64,000 bases of DNA, taken from assembly GCF_003412455.1 (NCBI RefSeq), contig NZ_QTJU01000003.1:124001-188000 (forward strand), given 5' to 3'. The notes beneath the pieces are model-generated. The model searched no databases. It was not told the origin of the DNA and worked only from the letters and a program-made list of their open reading frames with translations. Of the stretch, positions 44,105 to 52,632 are shown piece by piece; the stretch's first letter is position 1, and the number at the start of each line of letters is the position of its first letter. A program made the translations under genes and the position numbers. The stretch comes from Deminuibacter soli. Lineage in GTDB: Bacteria > Bacteroidota > Bacteroidia > Chitinophagales > Chitinophagaceae.

Positions 44105-45418
44105 TTAATCGTTAATATCATATTCTTTAAGCTTGCGGTACAGGGTTCTTTCGCTAATGCCAAGGTCGAGCGCTGCATCTTTTCTTTTGCCCTTGTGTTT
44201 TTTCAGGGCTTTTACAATCAGCTCTTTTTCCTTGTCCATTATATTGAGCGATTCTTCCACTTCTTCGTGATGGTGTATTTCGCCGTCGTGATCGTGCTGC
44301 AGGATAACCGGCTGGTTTATACCTTGCGGGTGACTGCCCATGGCCGGCTGCGCTACAACAGGGGCGGTGGTAATCATGGGTGCAGGCAGTTCGCTGCCGT
44401 TGCCCTGGTAACCGTTGCTGCTGCCATAATCGCTCAGCAGCGATTCCTTGGTGTAATTGGCCATGGTACCTGCCAGGGAAGGGTTCTGTAACAGCTCAAG
44501 AAACATTTTCTTGAGTTCTGTCACATCTTTCTTCATATCAAAAAACAGCTTGTACAATATTTCACGCTCATTGGCAAACTCGTTACCGCTGCTGCCTGCA
44601 CCGGAGGCCAGTACCGGCATACGGTTGCCGCCATTGCTTTTTTCGGGCAAGAAGCGGCGCAGCTCCAGTGCGTTCACCTGTGGCTGTGTTGTTAAAACGG
44701 AAATCTGCTCCGCAATATTTTTCAGCTCGCGCACATTACCCTGGAAGGGGTAGTTCACCAGCATATTGCGTGCATCGTCATCAAGCTGCACAGGCGTGGT
44801 TTTATAACGTTCCGCAAAATCAACCACAAATTTCCTGAACAGCAGGGGAATGTCTTCCTTGCGGTCGCGCAGCGCCGGTACGCGAATGGGTACGGTACTG
44901 AGGCGGTAATACAGATCTTCCCTGAACTTACCGTTCTGTGTGTATTCCAGCAGCTCGCGGTTGGTGGCGGCAATAACACGCACATCGGTTTTCTGTACTT
45001 TGGATGAGCCTACGCGGATAAACTCGCCTGTTTCCAGCACACGCAGCAAACGGGCCTGTGTACCCAGGGGCATTTCACCAATTTCATCCAGGAAAATGGT
45101 ACCGCCGTTTACGGTTTCAAAATAGCCTTTGCGACTGTCTACGGCACCCGTAAAAGCACCTTTTTCATGGCCAAACAATTCTGAATCAATGGTGCCTTCG
45201 GGAATGGCGCCGCAGTTCACGGCAATAAATGAATTGTGCTTGCGTGATGACAGGGCATGTATTACCTGCGAAAACACTTCTTTACCCACACCGCTTTCGC
45301 CTACAATCAATACGCTCAAATCTGTGGCAGCCACCTGCACTGCCACGTTTAATGCGTGGTTCAGCGCAGGGGAGTTGCCTATAATGCCAAATCTGTTCTT
45401 AATGCTTTGAATCTCCAT
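44105..45418 (-). CDS. Sigma54-interacting activator without receiver domain
   Basis: This 437-residue AAA+ activator begins directly with MEIQSIKNRFGI. It has Walker A GESGVGK (40-46), the canonical sigma54 contact GAFTGA (87-92) and Walker B TIFLDE (107-112), and a C-terminal Fis-type helix-turn-helix (SERTLYRKLKEYDIND). It has no receiver or other obvious sensor domain. The linker (about 330-395) contains Pro/Ala/Gln text and a His-rich piece HDHDGEIHHHEE, which might bind metal. A TTG at 45445 is possible, but the ATG at 45418 is preferred. It sits in the conserved miaB-lptE-secG locus. Confidence 0.9.
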   Translation of the reverse strand: MEIQSIKNRFGIIGNSPALNHALNVAVQVAATDLSVLIVGESGVGKEVFSQVIHALSSRKHNSFIAVNCGAIPEGTIDSELFGHEKGAFTGAVDSRKGYFETVNGGTIFLDEIGEMPLGTQARLLRVLETGEFIRVGSSKVQKTDVRVIAATNRELLEYTQNGKFREDLYYRLSTVPIRVPALRDRKEDIPLLFRKFVVDFAERYKTTPVQLDDDARNMLVNYPFQGNVRELKNIAEQISVLTTQPQVNALELRRFLPEKSNGGNRMPVLASGAGSSGNEFANEREILYKLFFDMKKDVTELKKMFLELLQNPSLAGTMANYTKESLLSDYGSSNGYQGNGSELPAPMITTAPVVAQPAMGSHPQGINQPVILQHDHDGEIHHHEEVEESLNIMDKEKELIVKALKKHKGKRKDAALDLGISERTLYRKLKEYDIND

Positions 45419-45517
45419 TGTGTGAATCGGGATTTGTTGTTCCAAAAAACTTTATTCTCCTGTATGCATCCTTTCTCTGCTGCTATATCCGCTCTCTTTC
45501 ACAGGTATGGCAACAGC

Positions 45518-46963
45518 TTAAGCCGTTACCATTTCGCCCAGCAAAGTGGCCTGTGTGCAGCTGTTCACTTTCACCCACACATAGTCACCCTTTTTGTGTT
45601 CCGCAGCACCTTTGGGAAATACAATCACCTTGTTCTGGCTGTTGCGTCCCATCCAGTCGTCGTTGCTGCGTTTGCTTTCACCTTCAATCAATACTTTAAA
45701 TGACCGGCCGATATCGCGCTGGTTGCTTTCGAGCGACAGGCGGTTCTGCACTTCCACAATTTCCTGGAGGCGGCGTTTCTTCACGTCTTCCGGCACATCA
45801 TCTTTATAACGGCGTGCAGCCAGTGTGCCCGGACGTTCGCTGTAGAAGAACATATAACTCATGTCGTATCTGCTGTGCTCCATGGCCGAGATGGTTTCCC
45901 GGTGCTCTTCTTCCGTTTCGGTACAAAAGCCGGCAATAATATCCGAACTGATGCCGCAATCGGGCATAATGCGTTTAATCTGGTCAACCTTGGCCAGGTA
46001 CCATTCGCGGGTATAGGTACGGTTCATCAGCTGCAGCACACGCGTATTGCCGCTTTGAATAGGCAGGTGTATGTACTTGCAGATGTTCTCGTATTTAGCC
46101 ATAGTCAGCAGCACCTCTTCCGTAATATCTTTCGGGTGGGAAGTACTGAAACGCACACGCAGATCAGGACTGATCAGCGCTACTTTCTCCAGCAGTTCTG
46201 CAAAGGTCACCGCGCGGGCAGTTTCGCCCTGTTGCTGTGTTGCCTCGTCTACCCAGTAGTAGCTGTCCACATTCTGGCCCAGCAATGTTACCTCTTTAAA
46301 ACCGCGGTTAAACAAATCAGCCGCTTCGTGTACAATAGAGTGGGCATCACGGCTGCGTTCGCGGCCGCGGGTAAAAGGCACCACGCAAAAGCTGCACATA
46401 TTGTTACAGCCACGCATGATGGATACAAAGGCAGTAACGCCGTTGCTATCGAGGCGAACAGGAGAGATATCGGCATAAGTCTCGTCACGGCTCAGCAGTA
46501 CGTTCACTGCTTTCTGGCCGGTTTCTGCTTCTTCAATCAACCCGGGTAAGCTGCGGTAGGCATCCGGGCCCACCACCATATCTACCAGTTTTTCTTCTTC
46601 CAGGAATTTGGCTTTCAAACGCTCAGCCATACAACCCAGCACACCGATGAGCATGCCCGGTTTGTTTTCCTTCATCTTCCTGAAATCGGTAAGGCGTTTG
46701 CGAACGGTTTGTTCAGCCTTTTCCCTGATACTGCACGTATTTAAAAACACCAGGTCTGCTTCTTCCAGGTTACGGGTGGCGCCAAAACCTTCGCCATTTA
46801 AAATAGAGGCAACAATTTCACTGTCGCTGAAATTCATCTGGCAACCATAACTTTCTATGTAGAACTTTTTCCGGTACACAGTCGGATCACCGGCAAAGGG
46901 AGCGTAGGCTTCACCCTGCCTGCTTTCATCGTGTACTTTTGCAGCTAATTCCAGCATTTCCAT
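45518..46963 (-). CDS. miaB: tRNA-2-methylthio-N6-dimethylallyladenosine synthase MiaB
   Basis: MiaB adds the methylthio group to position 37 of tRNAs that carry i6A, using two 4Fe-4S clusters and SAM. The protein (481 residues from 46963) has Cys41, Cys77 and Cys111 for the auxiliary cluster, the radical-SAM motif CNNMCSFC (Cys186, 190, 193) and a C-terminal TRAM domain. The ATG at 46963 or the next one at 46957 is likely; a TTG at 46987 lies inside the promoter -7 element and is excluded. It heads the operon of sigma54 activator, lptE, acidic protein and secG. Confidence 0.95.
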   Translation of the reverse strand: MEMLELAAKVHDESRQGEAYAPFAGDPTVYRKKFYIESYGCQMNFSDSEIVASILNGEGFGATRNLEEADLVFLNTCSIREKAEQTVRKRLTDFRKMKENKPGMLIGVLGCMAERLKAKFLEEEKLVDMVVGPDAYRSLPGLIEEAETGQKAVNVLLSRDETYADISPVRLDSNGVTAFVSIMRGCNNMCSFCVVPFTRGRERSRDAHSIVHEAADLFNRGFKEVTLLGQNVDSYYWVDEATQQQGETARAVTFAELLEKVALISPDLRVRFSTSHPKDITEEVLLTMAKYENICKYIHLPIQSGNTRVLQLMNRTYTREWYLAKVDQIKRIMPDCGISSDIIAGFCTETEEEHRETISAMEHSRYDMSYMFFYSERPGTLAARRYKDDVPEDVKKRRLQEIVEVQNRLSLESNQRDIGRSFKVLIEGESKRSNDDWMGRNSQNKVIVFPKGAAEHKKGDYVWVKVNSCTQATLLGEMVTA

Positions 46964-46984
46964 TCCTTTACATTTGATGAGCTG

Positions 46985-46992
46985 CAAAAGTA
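46985..46992 (-). promoter_or_regulatory. Putative miaB promoter -7 element
   Basis: TACTTTTG on the minus strand fits TAnnTTTG. No good -33 match is found 19-20 bases upstream, so confidence is limited. It lies 22 bases before the ATG at 46963. Confidence 0.35.
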
Positions 46993-47174
46993 AATAAAAA
47001 GATGTAAAGTGCCAGTTTGGCAGTTTATTAACAACTCTTTCTGTTAATGGGTTTTTATATTTGCCCGGGCGAAAACGGTTGAGCAGGATTTTTTGTGCGG
47101 AAGATGAGCCTGTTTCAAAAAGTTAATTGATATTTGCAACTTGCTGATATTGAATAAAATAATATGTTATAAGC

Positions 47175-48164
47175 ATGGCTATGTTATTCCGTTTACGCAC
47201 TGTATTGTTACTGGGTGCAACGTTACTGTTTGGGGCCACCGTTTTTGCACAGGATGATATCCCGGTGCGCACTTTGCCCAATGAAATATTCAGGGATGTA
47301 AAAAAAGACCCGAAAGACACGATTAAATGGAGCTGGAAACGGGGCGGGTTATTCAACCTGAACCTTGCCCAGGGCTCGCTGAGCAACTGGGCGGCAGGTG
47401 GTGATAATTTCTCCCTGGCCCTTACTACTTACGTGAACTATTTTATGTTGTACCAGCGCGGCAGGCATACCTGGGACAATAACCTTGATTTTAATTTCGG
47501 CTTTGTTAAAACCAGCAGCCTCGGCAGCCGTAAAAACGACGACCGGTTAGACTTCCTTTCCAAATACGGTTACAGCATCGATACCTCGCGCAAGCTGTTT
47601 ATATCCGGGTTGTTCAACTTCCGTACACAGTTTTTCGACGGTTATAATTACGACGGCGGCACCGGCGTACGCACGTCTTCCCTGCTATCGCCTGCCTACG
47701 TGCTTTTATCACTTGGTCTGGATTACAAGCCGGTGAAAGAGTTCTCTATTTTCGTATCACCCATTACCAGCCGTTTTGTAATTGTTACATCCAGCAGCAT
47801 TGCCGGCAAAGGCTTGTATGGTGTAGATACCGGCAAGCATATAGCTACCGAGTTTGGTGCGTTTGCATCGCTCAATTACGGCAAGGAAATCATGAAAAAC
47901 GTAGTATACAAGGGCAGGATGGACCTGTTCTCGAACTATGTGCACAAGCCCCTGAACATCGACCTGTATATGACCAATATGCTCACCTTCAAAATCAATA
48001 AATTCCTGTCGGCCACCTACGAGCTCGACGCTATTTATGATGATGATGTGCGCCTGTTCGGCCCCGGCAAACAAAGCGCTGCGCTGCAGCTCAAAAGCAT
48101 GATCGGCATTGGCCTGTCGCGCCCCTTAACAACCATAAAACGCCTGCCCGACCAGTGGTACTAG
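47175..48164 (+). CDS. DUF3078 outer-membrane-like protein
   Basis: This 329-residue exported protein has a signal peptide (LRTVLLLGATLLFGATVFAQ). The text fits the Bacteroidota DUF3078 family (WKRGGLFNLNLAQGSLSNWAAGGDNFSLALTTYVNYF, GRHTWDNNLDFNFGFVKTSSLGSRKNDDRLDFLSKYGY) and is rich in alternating aromatic residues, so a small beta barrel is likely. The function is unknown. It has its own promoter region; a TATATTTG element at 47056-47063 is a weak candidate. A strong bidirectional terminator follows. Confidence 0.85.
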   Translation: MAMLFRLRTVLLLGATLLFGATVFAQDDIPVRTLPNEIFRDVKKDPKDTIKWSWKRGGLFNLNLAQGSLSNWAAGGDNFSLALTTYVNYFMLYQRGRHTWDNNLDFNFGFVKTSSLGSRKNDDRLDFLSKYGYSIDTSRKLFISGLFNFRTQFFDGYNYDGGTGVRTSSLLSPAYVLLSLGLDYKPVKEFSIFVSPITSRFVIVTSSSIAGKGLYGVDTGKHIATEFGAFASLNYGKEIMKNVVYKGRMDLFSNYVHKPLNIDLYMTNMLTFKINKFLSATYELDAIYDDDVRLFGPGKQSAALQLKSMIGIGLSRPLTTIKRLPDQWY

Positions 48165-48224
48165 GGCGGGAGGGTTTGATTGTTTAAAGGTTTAAAGTTT
48201 AACGTTGGAGATATACCACCACAT

Positions 48225-48262
48225 AAAAAGAGCGTCCCTGCTGAGCCGGGACGCTCTTTTTT
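48225..48262. terminator. Strong bidirectional terminator
   Basis: AAAAAGAGCGTCCC at 48225-48238 pairs over 14 bases with GGGACGCTCTTTTT at 48248-48261. A family E word is just upstream at 48197-48206. Confidence 0.95.
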
Positions 48263-48330
48263 ATGCACTATTTGTGTGGATATTACTATATATTGCTCAA
48301 TGCCTGAACGAAGCCCGGCTATCCCGTCCC

Positions 48331-48439
48331 GCTTCGATCATTCACTATTGACTATTCACCGGCTTTCACTCACCACTGACTACTCACCACTCACTAATTT
48401 TCGCTTAGATCATTCACTATTCACTATTCACCGGCTTTC
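48331..48439. repeat. Intergenic repeat, family A, with internal 32-base duplication
   Basis: Heptamers of the form CATTCAC, TATTGAC, TATTCAC, CACTCAC, TACTCAC follow the head words CGCTTCGATCA and TCGCTTAGATCA. Bases 48336-48367 are repeated at 48408-48439 with one mismatch, 72 bases apart. The second copy covers the last codons and stop of the minus-strand gene ending at 48428. Confidence 0.7.
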
Positions 48440-48952
48440 CACCTGCTTCAGCGCCGGGTACCGCGTTGCCAGCCAGCTTTTGCCTGCCGGTACCAGCCAG
48501 TTATTCAGCAGTTCTTCCTTGGTAGCAGCGAGGTTATTGAAGTACAAAGTTTCGCCGGTAACAAAGCCGTTTTGCAGGGCATATTCGAGCTGGGAGAGGG
48601 GCAGCAGCTGCAGCTTGTCTTTTACCACGAAGGCCAGCATCTGCCTGTTAAACATATCTACTTTAAAAGTGTCCTCAACCTGTTTGATAAAACGTACCGA
48701 GCTATCGGTACTGCAACCGCTTACGCCTGCCTGGGTTTCATCGGCCATTAACACGATAAACTGGCCGAACAACAGGTTGGCATAGGCTTTTACCTGTGCA
48801 CCATGACTTTTCCATTGTGCGGCAAAGGCCTCGAGCATGGGCTCGAGCTGTAATACTTCCTGGAAGGTGAACAAACGGCTGCTCTGGTATATCCATACCC
48901 TTGAGCTATGATCAAAATCGGTTGGTATATGATGACTGTATTCGAAATTCAT
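48428..48952 (-). CDS. Conserved Bacteroidota hypothetical protein (often misnamed ABC transporter ATPase)
   Basis: This 174-residue soluble protein has text I recall from Bacteroidota genomes (SSRVWIYQSSRLFTFQEVLQLEPMLEAF, FGQFIVLMADETQAGVSGCSTDSSVRFIKQVE, FNRQMLAFVVKDKLQLLPLSQLEYAL). It has no Walker motifs, so the ATPase name seen in databases is not supported. The gene closes the iron-sulfur operon. The ATG at 48952 is preferred; one at 48967 would lie within the previous stop. A TATCTTTG element at 48957-48964 could be an internal promoter. Confidence 0.75.
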   Translation of the reverse strand: MNFEYSHHIPTDFDHSSRVWIYQSSRLFTFQEVLQLEPMLEAFAAQWKSHGAQVKAYANLLFGQFIVLMADETQAGVSGCSTDSSVRFIKQVEDTFKVDMFNRQMLAFVVKDKLQLLPLSQLEYALQNGFVTGETLYFNNLAATKEELLNNWLVPAGKSWLATRYPALKQVESR

Positions 48953-48966
48953 GGCCCAAAGATACA

Positions 48967-49746
48967 TTATTCCATACTGGCGGCCACCAGCTCGGCTATG
49001 TCGAGCACGGCCACACCGGCTTCTTTTTCATTTTTCTTAACACCATCGGTAAGCATGGTATTGCAGAACGGGCAGGCCGATGCAATAAAAGCAGAACCTG
49101 TTTCCAGTGCCTCGCTGGTACGATCCCAGTTAATGCGTGTATCGCCTTTTTCTTCTTCCTTAAACATTTGCGCACCACCGGCACCGCAGCACAAACCCTT
49201 GCTGCGGCAACGTTTCATTTCAACCAGTTCGGCATCCAGCGTTTCCAGAACCTTGCGCGGCGCCTCATAAATATCATTGGCCCTACCAAGGTAGCAGCTA
49301 TCATGATAAGTAATGCGTTTGCCTTTAAAGCTGCCGCCTTCCTTCATTTTTATTTTGCCTTCGTCAATCAGTTGCTGCAATAAGGTGGTGTGATGTATTA
49401 CTTCATAATTACCGCCGAGCTCGGGGTATTCATTCTTCAATGTATTAAAGCAATGCGGGCAGGTTGTCACGATTTTTTTGATGCCATAACCATTCAACAC
49501 CTGGATGTTGTTATAAGCCATCATCTGGAACAAAAACTCATTACCCGATCTGCGTGCAGGGTCGCCGGTGCAGGCTTCTTCCTTACCCAATATGGCGAAG
49601 CGGATGCCTGTTTTTTGCAGTATGCTGGCAAAGGCTTTGGTGATCTTCTGTGCACGCTGGTCAAAACTGCCTGCACAACCCACCCAGAACAAGATATCTG
49701 GCGATTCACCGTTCATCATCATCTCTGCCATACTGGAAACTTTCAT
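48967..49746 (-). CDS. Iron-sulfur protein with CCG domains (HdrB/LldE/GlpC-like)
   Basis: This 259-residue protein has the duplicated cysteine-rich CCG domain, as in heterodisulfide-reductase HdrB, LldE and GlpC: WVGCAGSFDQRA, TTCPHCFNTLKNEYP, DSCYLGR, GLCCGAGGAQ and ACPFCNTML. It should carry an unusual Fe-S cluster in a redox enzyme. The predicted ferredoxin-like membrane subunit is encoded upstream at 50544-51866, separated by a LysE-type gene. The redox substrate is unknown. Confidence 0.88.
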   Translation of the reverse strand: MKVSSMAEMMMNGESPDILFWVGCAGSFDQRAQKITKAFASILQKTGIRFAILGKEEACTGDPARRSGNEFLFQMMAYNNIQVLNGYGIKKIVTTCPHCFNTLKNEYPELGGNYEVIHHTTLLQQLIDEGKIKMKEGGSFKGKRITYHDSCYLGRANDIYEAPRKVLETLDAELVEMKRCRSKGLCCGAGGAQMFKEEEKGDTRINWDRTSEALETGSAFIASACPFCNTMLTDGVKKNEKEAGVAVLDIAELVAASME

Positions 49747-49772
49747 AAGCCTGGTATTTGTTCAAAAATAAT

Positions 49773-49812
49773 GAAAATGATGGAATGATGGTTTGATAGA
49801 TAGATGGTTAAG
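49773..49812. repeat. Short intergenic repeat, family C
   Basis: The text GATGGAATGATGGTTTGATA and GATAGATGGTTAAG resembles the family C element words, between the LysE stop and the CCG gene start. It is a partial, degenerate copy. Confidence 0.4.
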
Positions 49813-50448
49813 CTAGCGTGTTAACATGCGCCAGATTTGTGCTGCGGCTGCTATTACAAAGATGGCGGCCATTATTTTATTGAGCGTGCGGTTGCTGGTT
49901 TTGAGCTTGGTGATTAACCAGTTGCCGCCATACATATACAGGGTTAAGCCGCTGATGGTACCAATGCCTGCGCCGATGGAGAAAAAATTAAACTGCGTGG
50001 CGTCTGACTGCAATACTTTGGTGTCCAGAAAATAACTGGTCCATATAAACCAGAAAGGAATTTGTGCAGGATTCAGGGCACTCATGCTAAGGCCGAGCAG
50101 AAAGCGGTTGAGTTTATTATTAAGCAGCATGGCTTTCTTCTCTTTGCCCTCACCGGCATCCTTCTTTATAGAGATGATGCTCCATATGGCAAGTGCCAGG
50201 AAGAACACTACGGTTAGCCAACCCAACACGCTGAATAAAGTTTCATGTCGCCTGATGCCATCTACGCCATATAATACCAACCTCAGGTAAATCACTTCTA
50301 CAATGGTTACGCCAATGGCATATTTCCACGCATTGCGAAAACTCTCCTGAACAGTGATCTGGGTAGCAGTAATGCTCATAGTGCCCAACGGTAACTGCCC
50401 CAGAAAACTTAACAGCCAACCCATGGAAGCAATGAAAATCAGGTGCAT
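49813..50448 (-). CDS. LysE family transporter
   Basis: This 211-residue inner-membrane protein has about six membrane segments and the LysE/RhtB hallmarks (LLSFLGQLPLGTMSITATQ near the N-terminus and LLGLSMSALNPAQIPFWFIWTSYF in the middle). It probably exports amino acids or similar small molecules. The long frame to 50535 lies in repeat sequence and is not used; the ATG at 50448 begins the first hydrophobic segment. It lies between the two iron-sulfur genes, with no clear functional link. Confidence 0.82.
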   Translation of the reverse strand: MHLIFIASMGWLLSFLGQLPLGTMSITATQITVQESFRNAWKYAIGVTIVEVIYLRLVLYGVDGIRRHETLFSVLGWLTVVFFLALAIWSIISIKKDAGEGKEKKAMLLNNKLNRFLLGLSMSALNPAQIPFWFIWTSYFLDTKVLQSDATQFNFFSIGAGIGTISGLTLYMYGGNWLITKLKTSNRTLNKIMAAIFVIAAAAQIWRMLTR

Positions 50449-50499
50449 GTTAAAATAGATAAGGCTGCAATAATACGAAGAAAGAGCAATCGGTCCGGA

Positions 50500-50556
50500 T
50501 GGTTTAACGGCTGAACTGTTATAACCATCGAACAATCATACCATCAATCCATCGTC
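50500..50556. repeat. Intergenic repeat, family C, containing the stop of the Fe-S gene
   Basis: Bases 50523-50549, read on the minus strand, match 25 of 27 bases with the element at 1762-1788 after the GtrA gene. The minus-strand Fe-S gene ends inside it (Met-Asp-stop). AACCATC and GATGGTT arms suggest a foldable RNA. Confidence 0.6.
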
Positions 50557-51866
50557 CATTGATCCCTGTCATCAGGCGAGAATTTCCAGGGGGCAAAATT
50601 GTTTTCAATGCTGCTGAACATGGTATTCCATTCCTGCGGGGCATTGCTTTCTTCCATTACCAGGTAACGGCGTAGCTGAAGAATGATATCGAGCGGGGAG
50701 ATGCTTACCGGGCACTCTTCCACACAGGCGTTGCAGGTGGTGCAGGCGCGCAGTTCTTCTTCGGTGATATAATCGTGCAGCAGTGATTTGCCGTCGTCGT
50801 TGAATTGTTTGTTGGCGTTGATGTTACGGCCCACTTCTTCCAGGCGGTCGCGCGTGCTCATCATAATCTTGCGCGGACTTAACAGCTTACCGGTGATATT
50901 GGCAGGGCAGGCTGCGCTGCAACGACCGCATTCTGTACAGCTGTATGCATCCAGCAGGTTTTTCCAGTTCAGGTCAGCCACATCTTTGGCGCCGAATTTA
51001 CCATGCGGTGCAGCAGCTGCGTCGCCGGTAGGGGCCAGCTCGGGCTGCATGGCATACAACACTTCCTTTTGAATATCGGGCATGTTGTGCATCTTTCCTT
51101 CAGGTTCAACCGGTGCGTAATAAGCATTGGGAAAGGCCAGTATAATATGCAGGTGTTTGGAATAAGGCAGGTAATTCAGGAAAGCAAAAATGCCCAGTAT
51201 ATGCAGCCACCAGCAGGTGCGTTCTATGGCTTCCAGCGTTTCATTGCCGGCACCATTAAGCAGGGGGTGCAATATACTGCTGAAAGCAAAGTTGCCGGTA
51301 AGGTGTGTGCCGAAATGCCCAACGCCGCGCTGTTGCAGCAATGTGTCTGATGCATTCAGCAACAGGAACAGGCTCATGAGTATAATCTCAGTGAGCAATA
51401 TGTAATTGGCATCGCTGCGCGGCCAGCCATTCAGGTCTTTACTCAGGAAGCGGCGTATTTTCAGCACATTTCTGCGGATAAGGAAGATAATACAAACCGT
51501 GAGCACACCAACGGCCAGGAATTCAAAACTGTTGATGAGCCAGCTGTACAAAAAGCCCAGCGGGCCGGCGAACAGCCTGTGCGTACCGAATACGCCATCC
51601 AGCCCAATTTCCAGTACTTCTATGTTAATGATGATAAAGCCTGCGTAGATAATAAAGTGCATTACAGCCACCAGCGGGTTGCGGAACATCTTTTTCTGCC
51701 CGAAAGCCAGCAACAATACATTGCGCCAGCGTTCACCGCTTTCACCGGCAGGTACCGTATCACGGCCCAGCAATATGTTGCGGCGGATTTGCCCTGCTTT
51801 TTTGGCGAAAAGAAAAATGGCGGCAATCGAAACGAGAATAAATGCAATCTGCTGAAAAATAGCCAT
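50544..51866 (-). CDS. Membrane-bound 4Fe-4S ferredoxin-like oxidoreductase subunit
   Basis: This 440-residue protein has five or so membrane segments in the N-terminal half (residues about 1-250) with possible haem-binding His (MHFIIYAGF, WWLHILGIF). A soluble part has two 4Fe-4S motifs, CTECGRCSAACP (about 313) and CTTCNACVEECP (about 379). It resembles NarI-like plus HdrC/GlpC fusions. With the CCG protein it probably forms a quinone-linked redox complex of the heterodisulfide-reductase type. A divergent PyrR-like gene lies upstream. Confidence 0.88.
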   Translation of the reverse strand: MAIFQQIAFILVSIAAIFLFAKKAGQIRRNILLGRDTVPAGESGERWRNVLLLAFGQKKMFRNPLVAVMHFIIYAGFIIINIEVLEIGLDGVFGTHRLFAGPLGFLYSWLINSFEFLAVGVLTVCIIFLIRRNVLKIRRFLSKDLNGWPRSDANYILLTEIILMSLFLLLNASDTLLQQRGVGHFGTHLTGNFAFSSILHPLLNGAGNETLEAIERTCWWLHILGIFAFLNYLPYSKHLHIILAFPNAYYAPVEPEGKMHNMPDIQKEVLYAMQPELAPTGDAAAAPHGKFGAKDVADLNWKNLLDAYSCTECGRCSAACPANITGKLLSPRKIMMSTRDRLEEVGRNINANKQFNDDGKSLLHDYITEEELRACTTCNACVEECPVSISPLDIILQLRRYLVMEESNAPQEWNTMFSSIENNFAPWKFSPDDRDQWTMD

Positions 51867-51918
51867 AAGCGGTTACAGTTATAACCGTGCTAAGATAAAT
51901 GTTTTGATTGGTAACCGG

Positions 51919-51948
51919 TTGTATTGTCACACGCTTTTATTAATATTG
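51919..51948 (+). promoter_or_regulatory. Putative promoter of the PyrR-like gene
   Basis: TTG at 51919-51921 and TAATATTG at 51941-51948 are separated by 19 bases, one mismatch from the Bacteroidota consensus. The expected start lies about 30 bases before the ATG at 51980. Confidence 0.4.
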
Positions 51949-51979
51949 CTCTTTCCGTAACAGGTAAATTCTTTTTCGA

Positions 51980-52480
51980 ATGAGCAACCGGAATTACATT
52001 CTCAGCAAAGAGGCAGCGCTTGAAAAGTTACATCGCATGGCCCTGGAAATAGCCGAGCAGATAAGTGAAGACAATGTGCCGGTAATGCTGATTGGCGTAA
52101 AACAGAACGGGCTGGTGATCGCAGAGAAAATTGCGCACCTGCTGCGCCGTTATGTGTCGGTTGAAGTGCAGCTGTTGTCTGTTACACTTGATAAAGCACA
52201 TCCCGGTAACGCTGTGCTGAGCGAAGCTGTTGACCTGAACGACAAAAACATCATCGTGGTAGATGATGTAATCAACAGTGGCCGCACCCTGCTGTACGCA
52301 CTCAAACCCTTGCTGCAATACCTGCCCAGGCGCATTCAAACCCTGGTACTGGTTGAGCGTATGCACAAACTATATCCCATTAAACCCGATTATGTTGGCT
52401 CTTCCATTGCCACTACTTTGCAGGATCATATTTCCGTGGTAGTGGAAAACGGTGAAGTTACCGGGGCGTATGTAAACTAG
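51980..52480 (+). CDS. PyrR-like phosphoribosyltransferase
   Basis: This 166-residue protein has the PRPP-binding loop IIVVDDVINSGRTLLYAL and a PyrR-like C-terminal region (KLYPIKPDYVGSSIATTLQDHISVVV). PyrR proteins regulate pyrimidine operons and have uracil phosphoribosyltransferase activity; hypoxanthine-type enzymes are a less likely alternative. No pyrimidine gene is next to it, so a regulatory role cannot be claimed. It is divergent from the Fe-S operon. Confidence 0.82.
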   Translation: MSNRNYILSKEAALEKLHRMALEIAEQISEDNVPVMLIGVKQNGLVIAEKIAHLLRRYVSVEVQLLSVTLDKAHPGNAVLSEAVDLNDKNIIVVDDVINSGRTLLYALKPLLQYLPRRIQTLVLVERMHKLYPIKPDYVGSSIATTLQDHISVVVENGEVTGAYVN

Positions 52481-52632
52481 CCTTCTCCCGGCACAAGCTT
52501 GTAACCGCTTGTTTTTCTGTAATATGAACTGTCTCGGGCACAGATATTGCTTTGTAAGATGTTCCCCGGATTATCCGCATAAAACCGGGGAATTATCCTT
52601 AAAATTGTCCCGCATTAAAATATGTCGATTTT

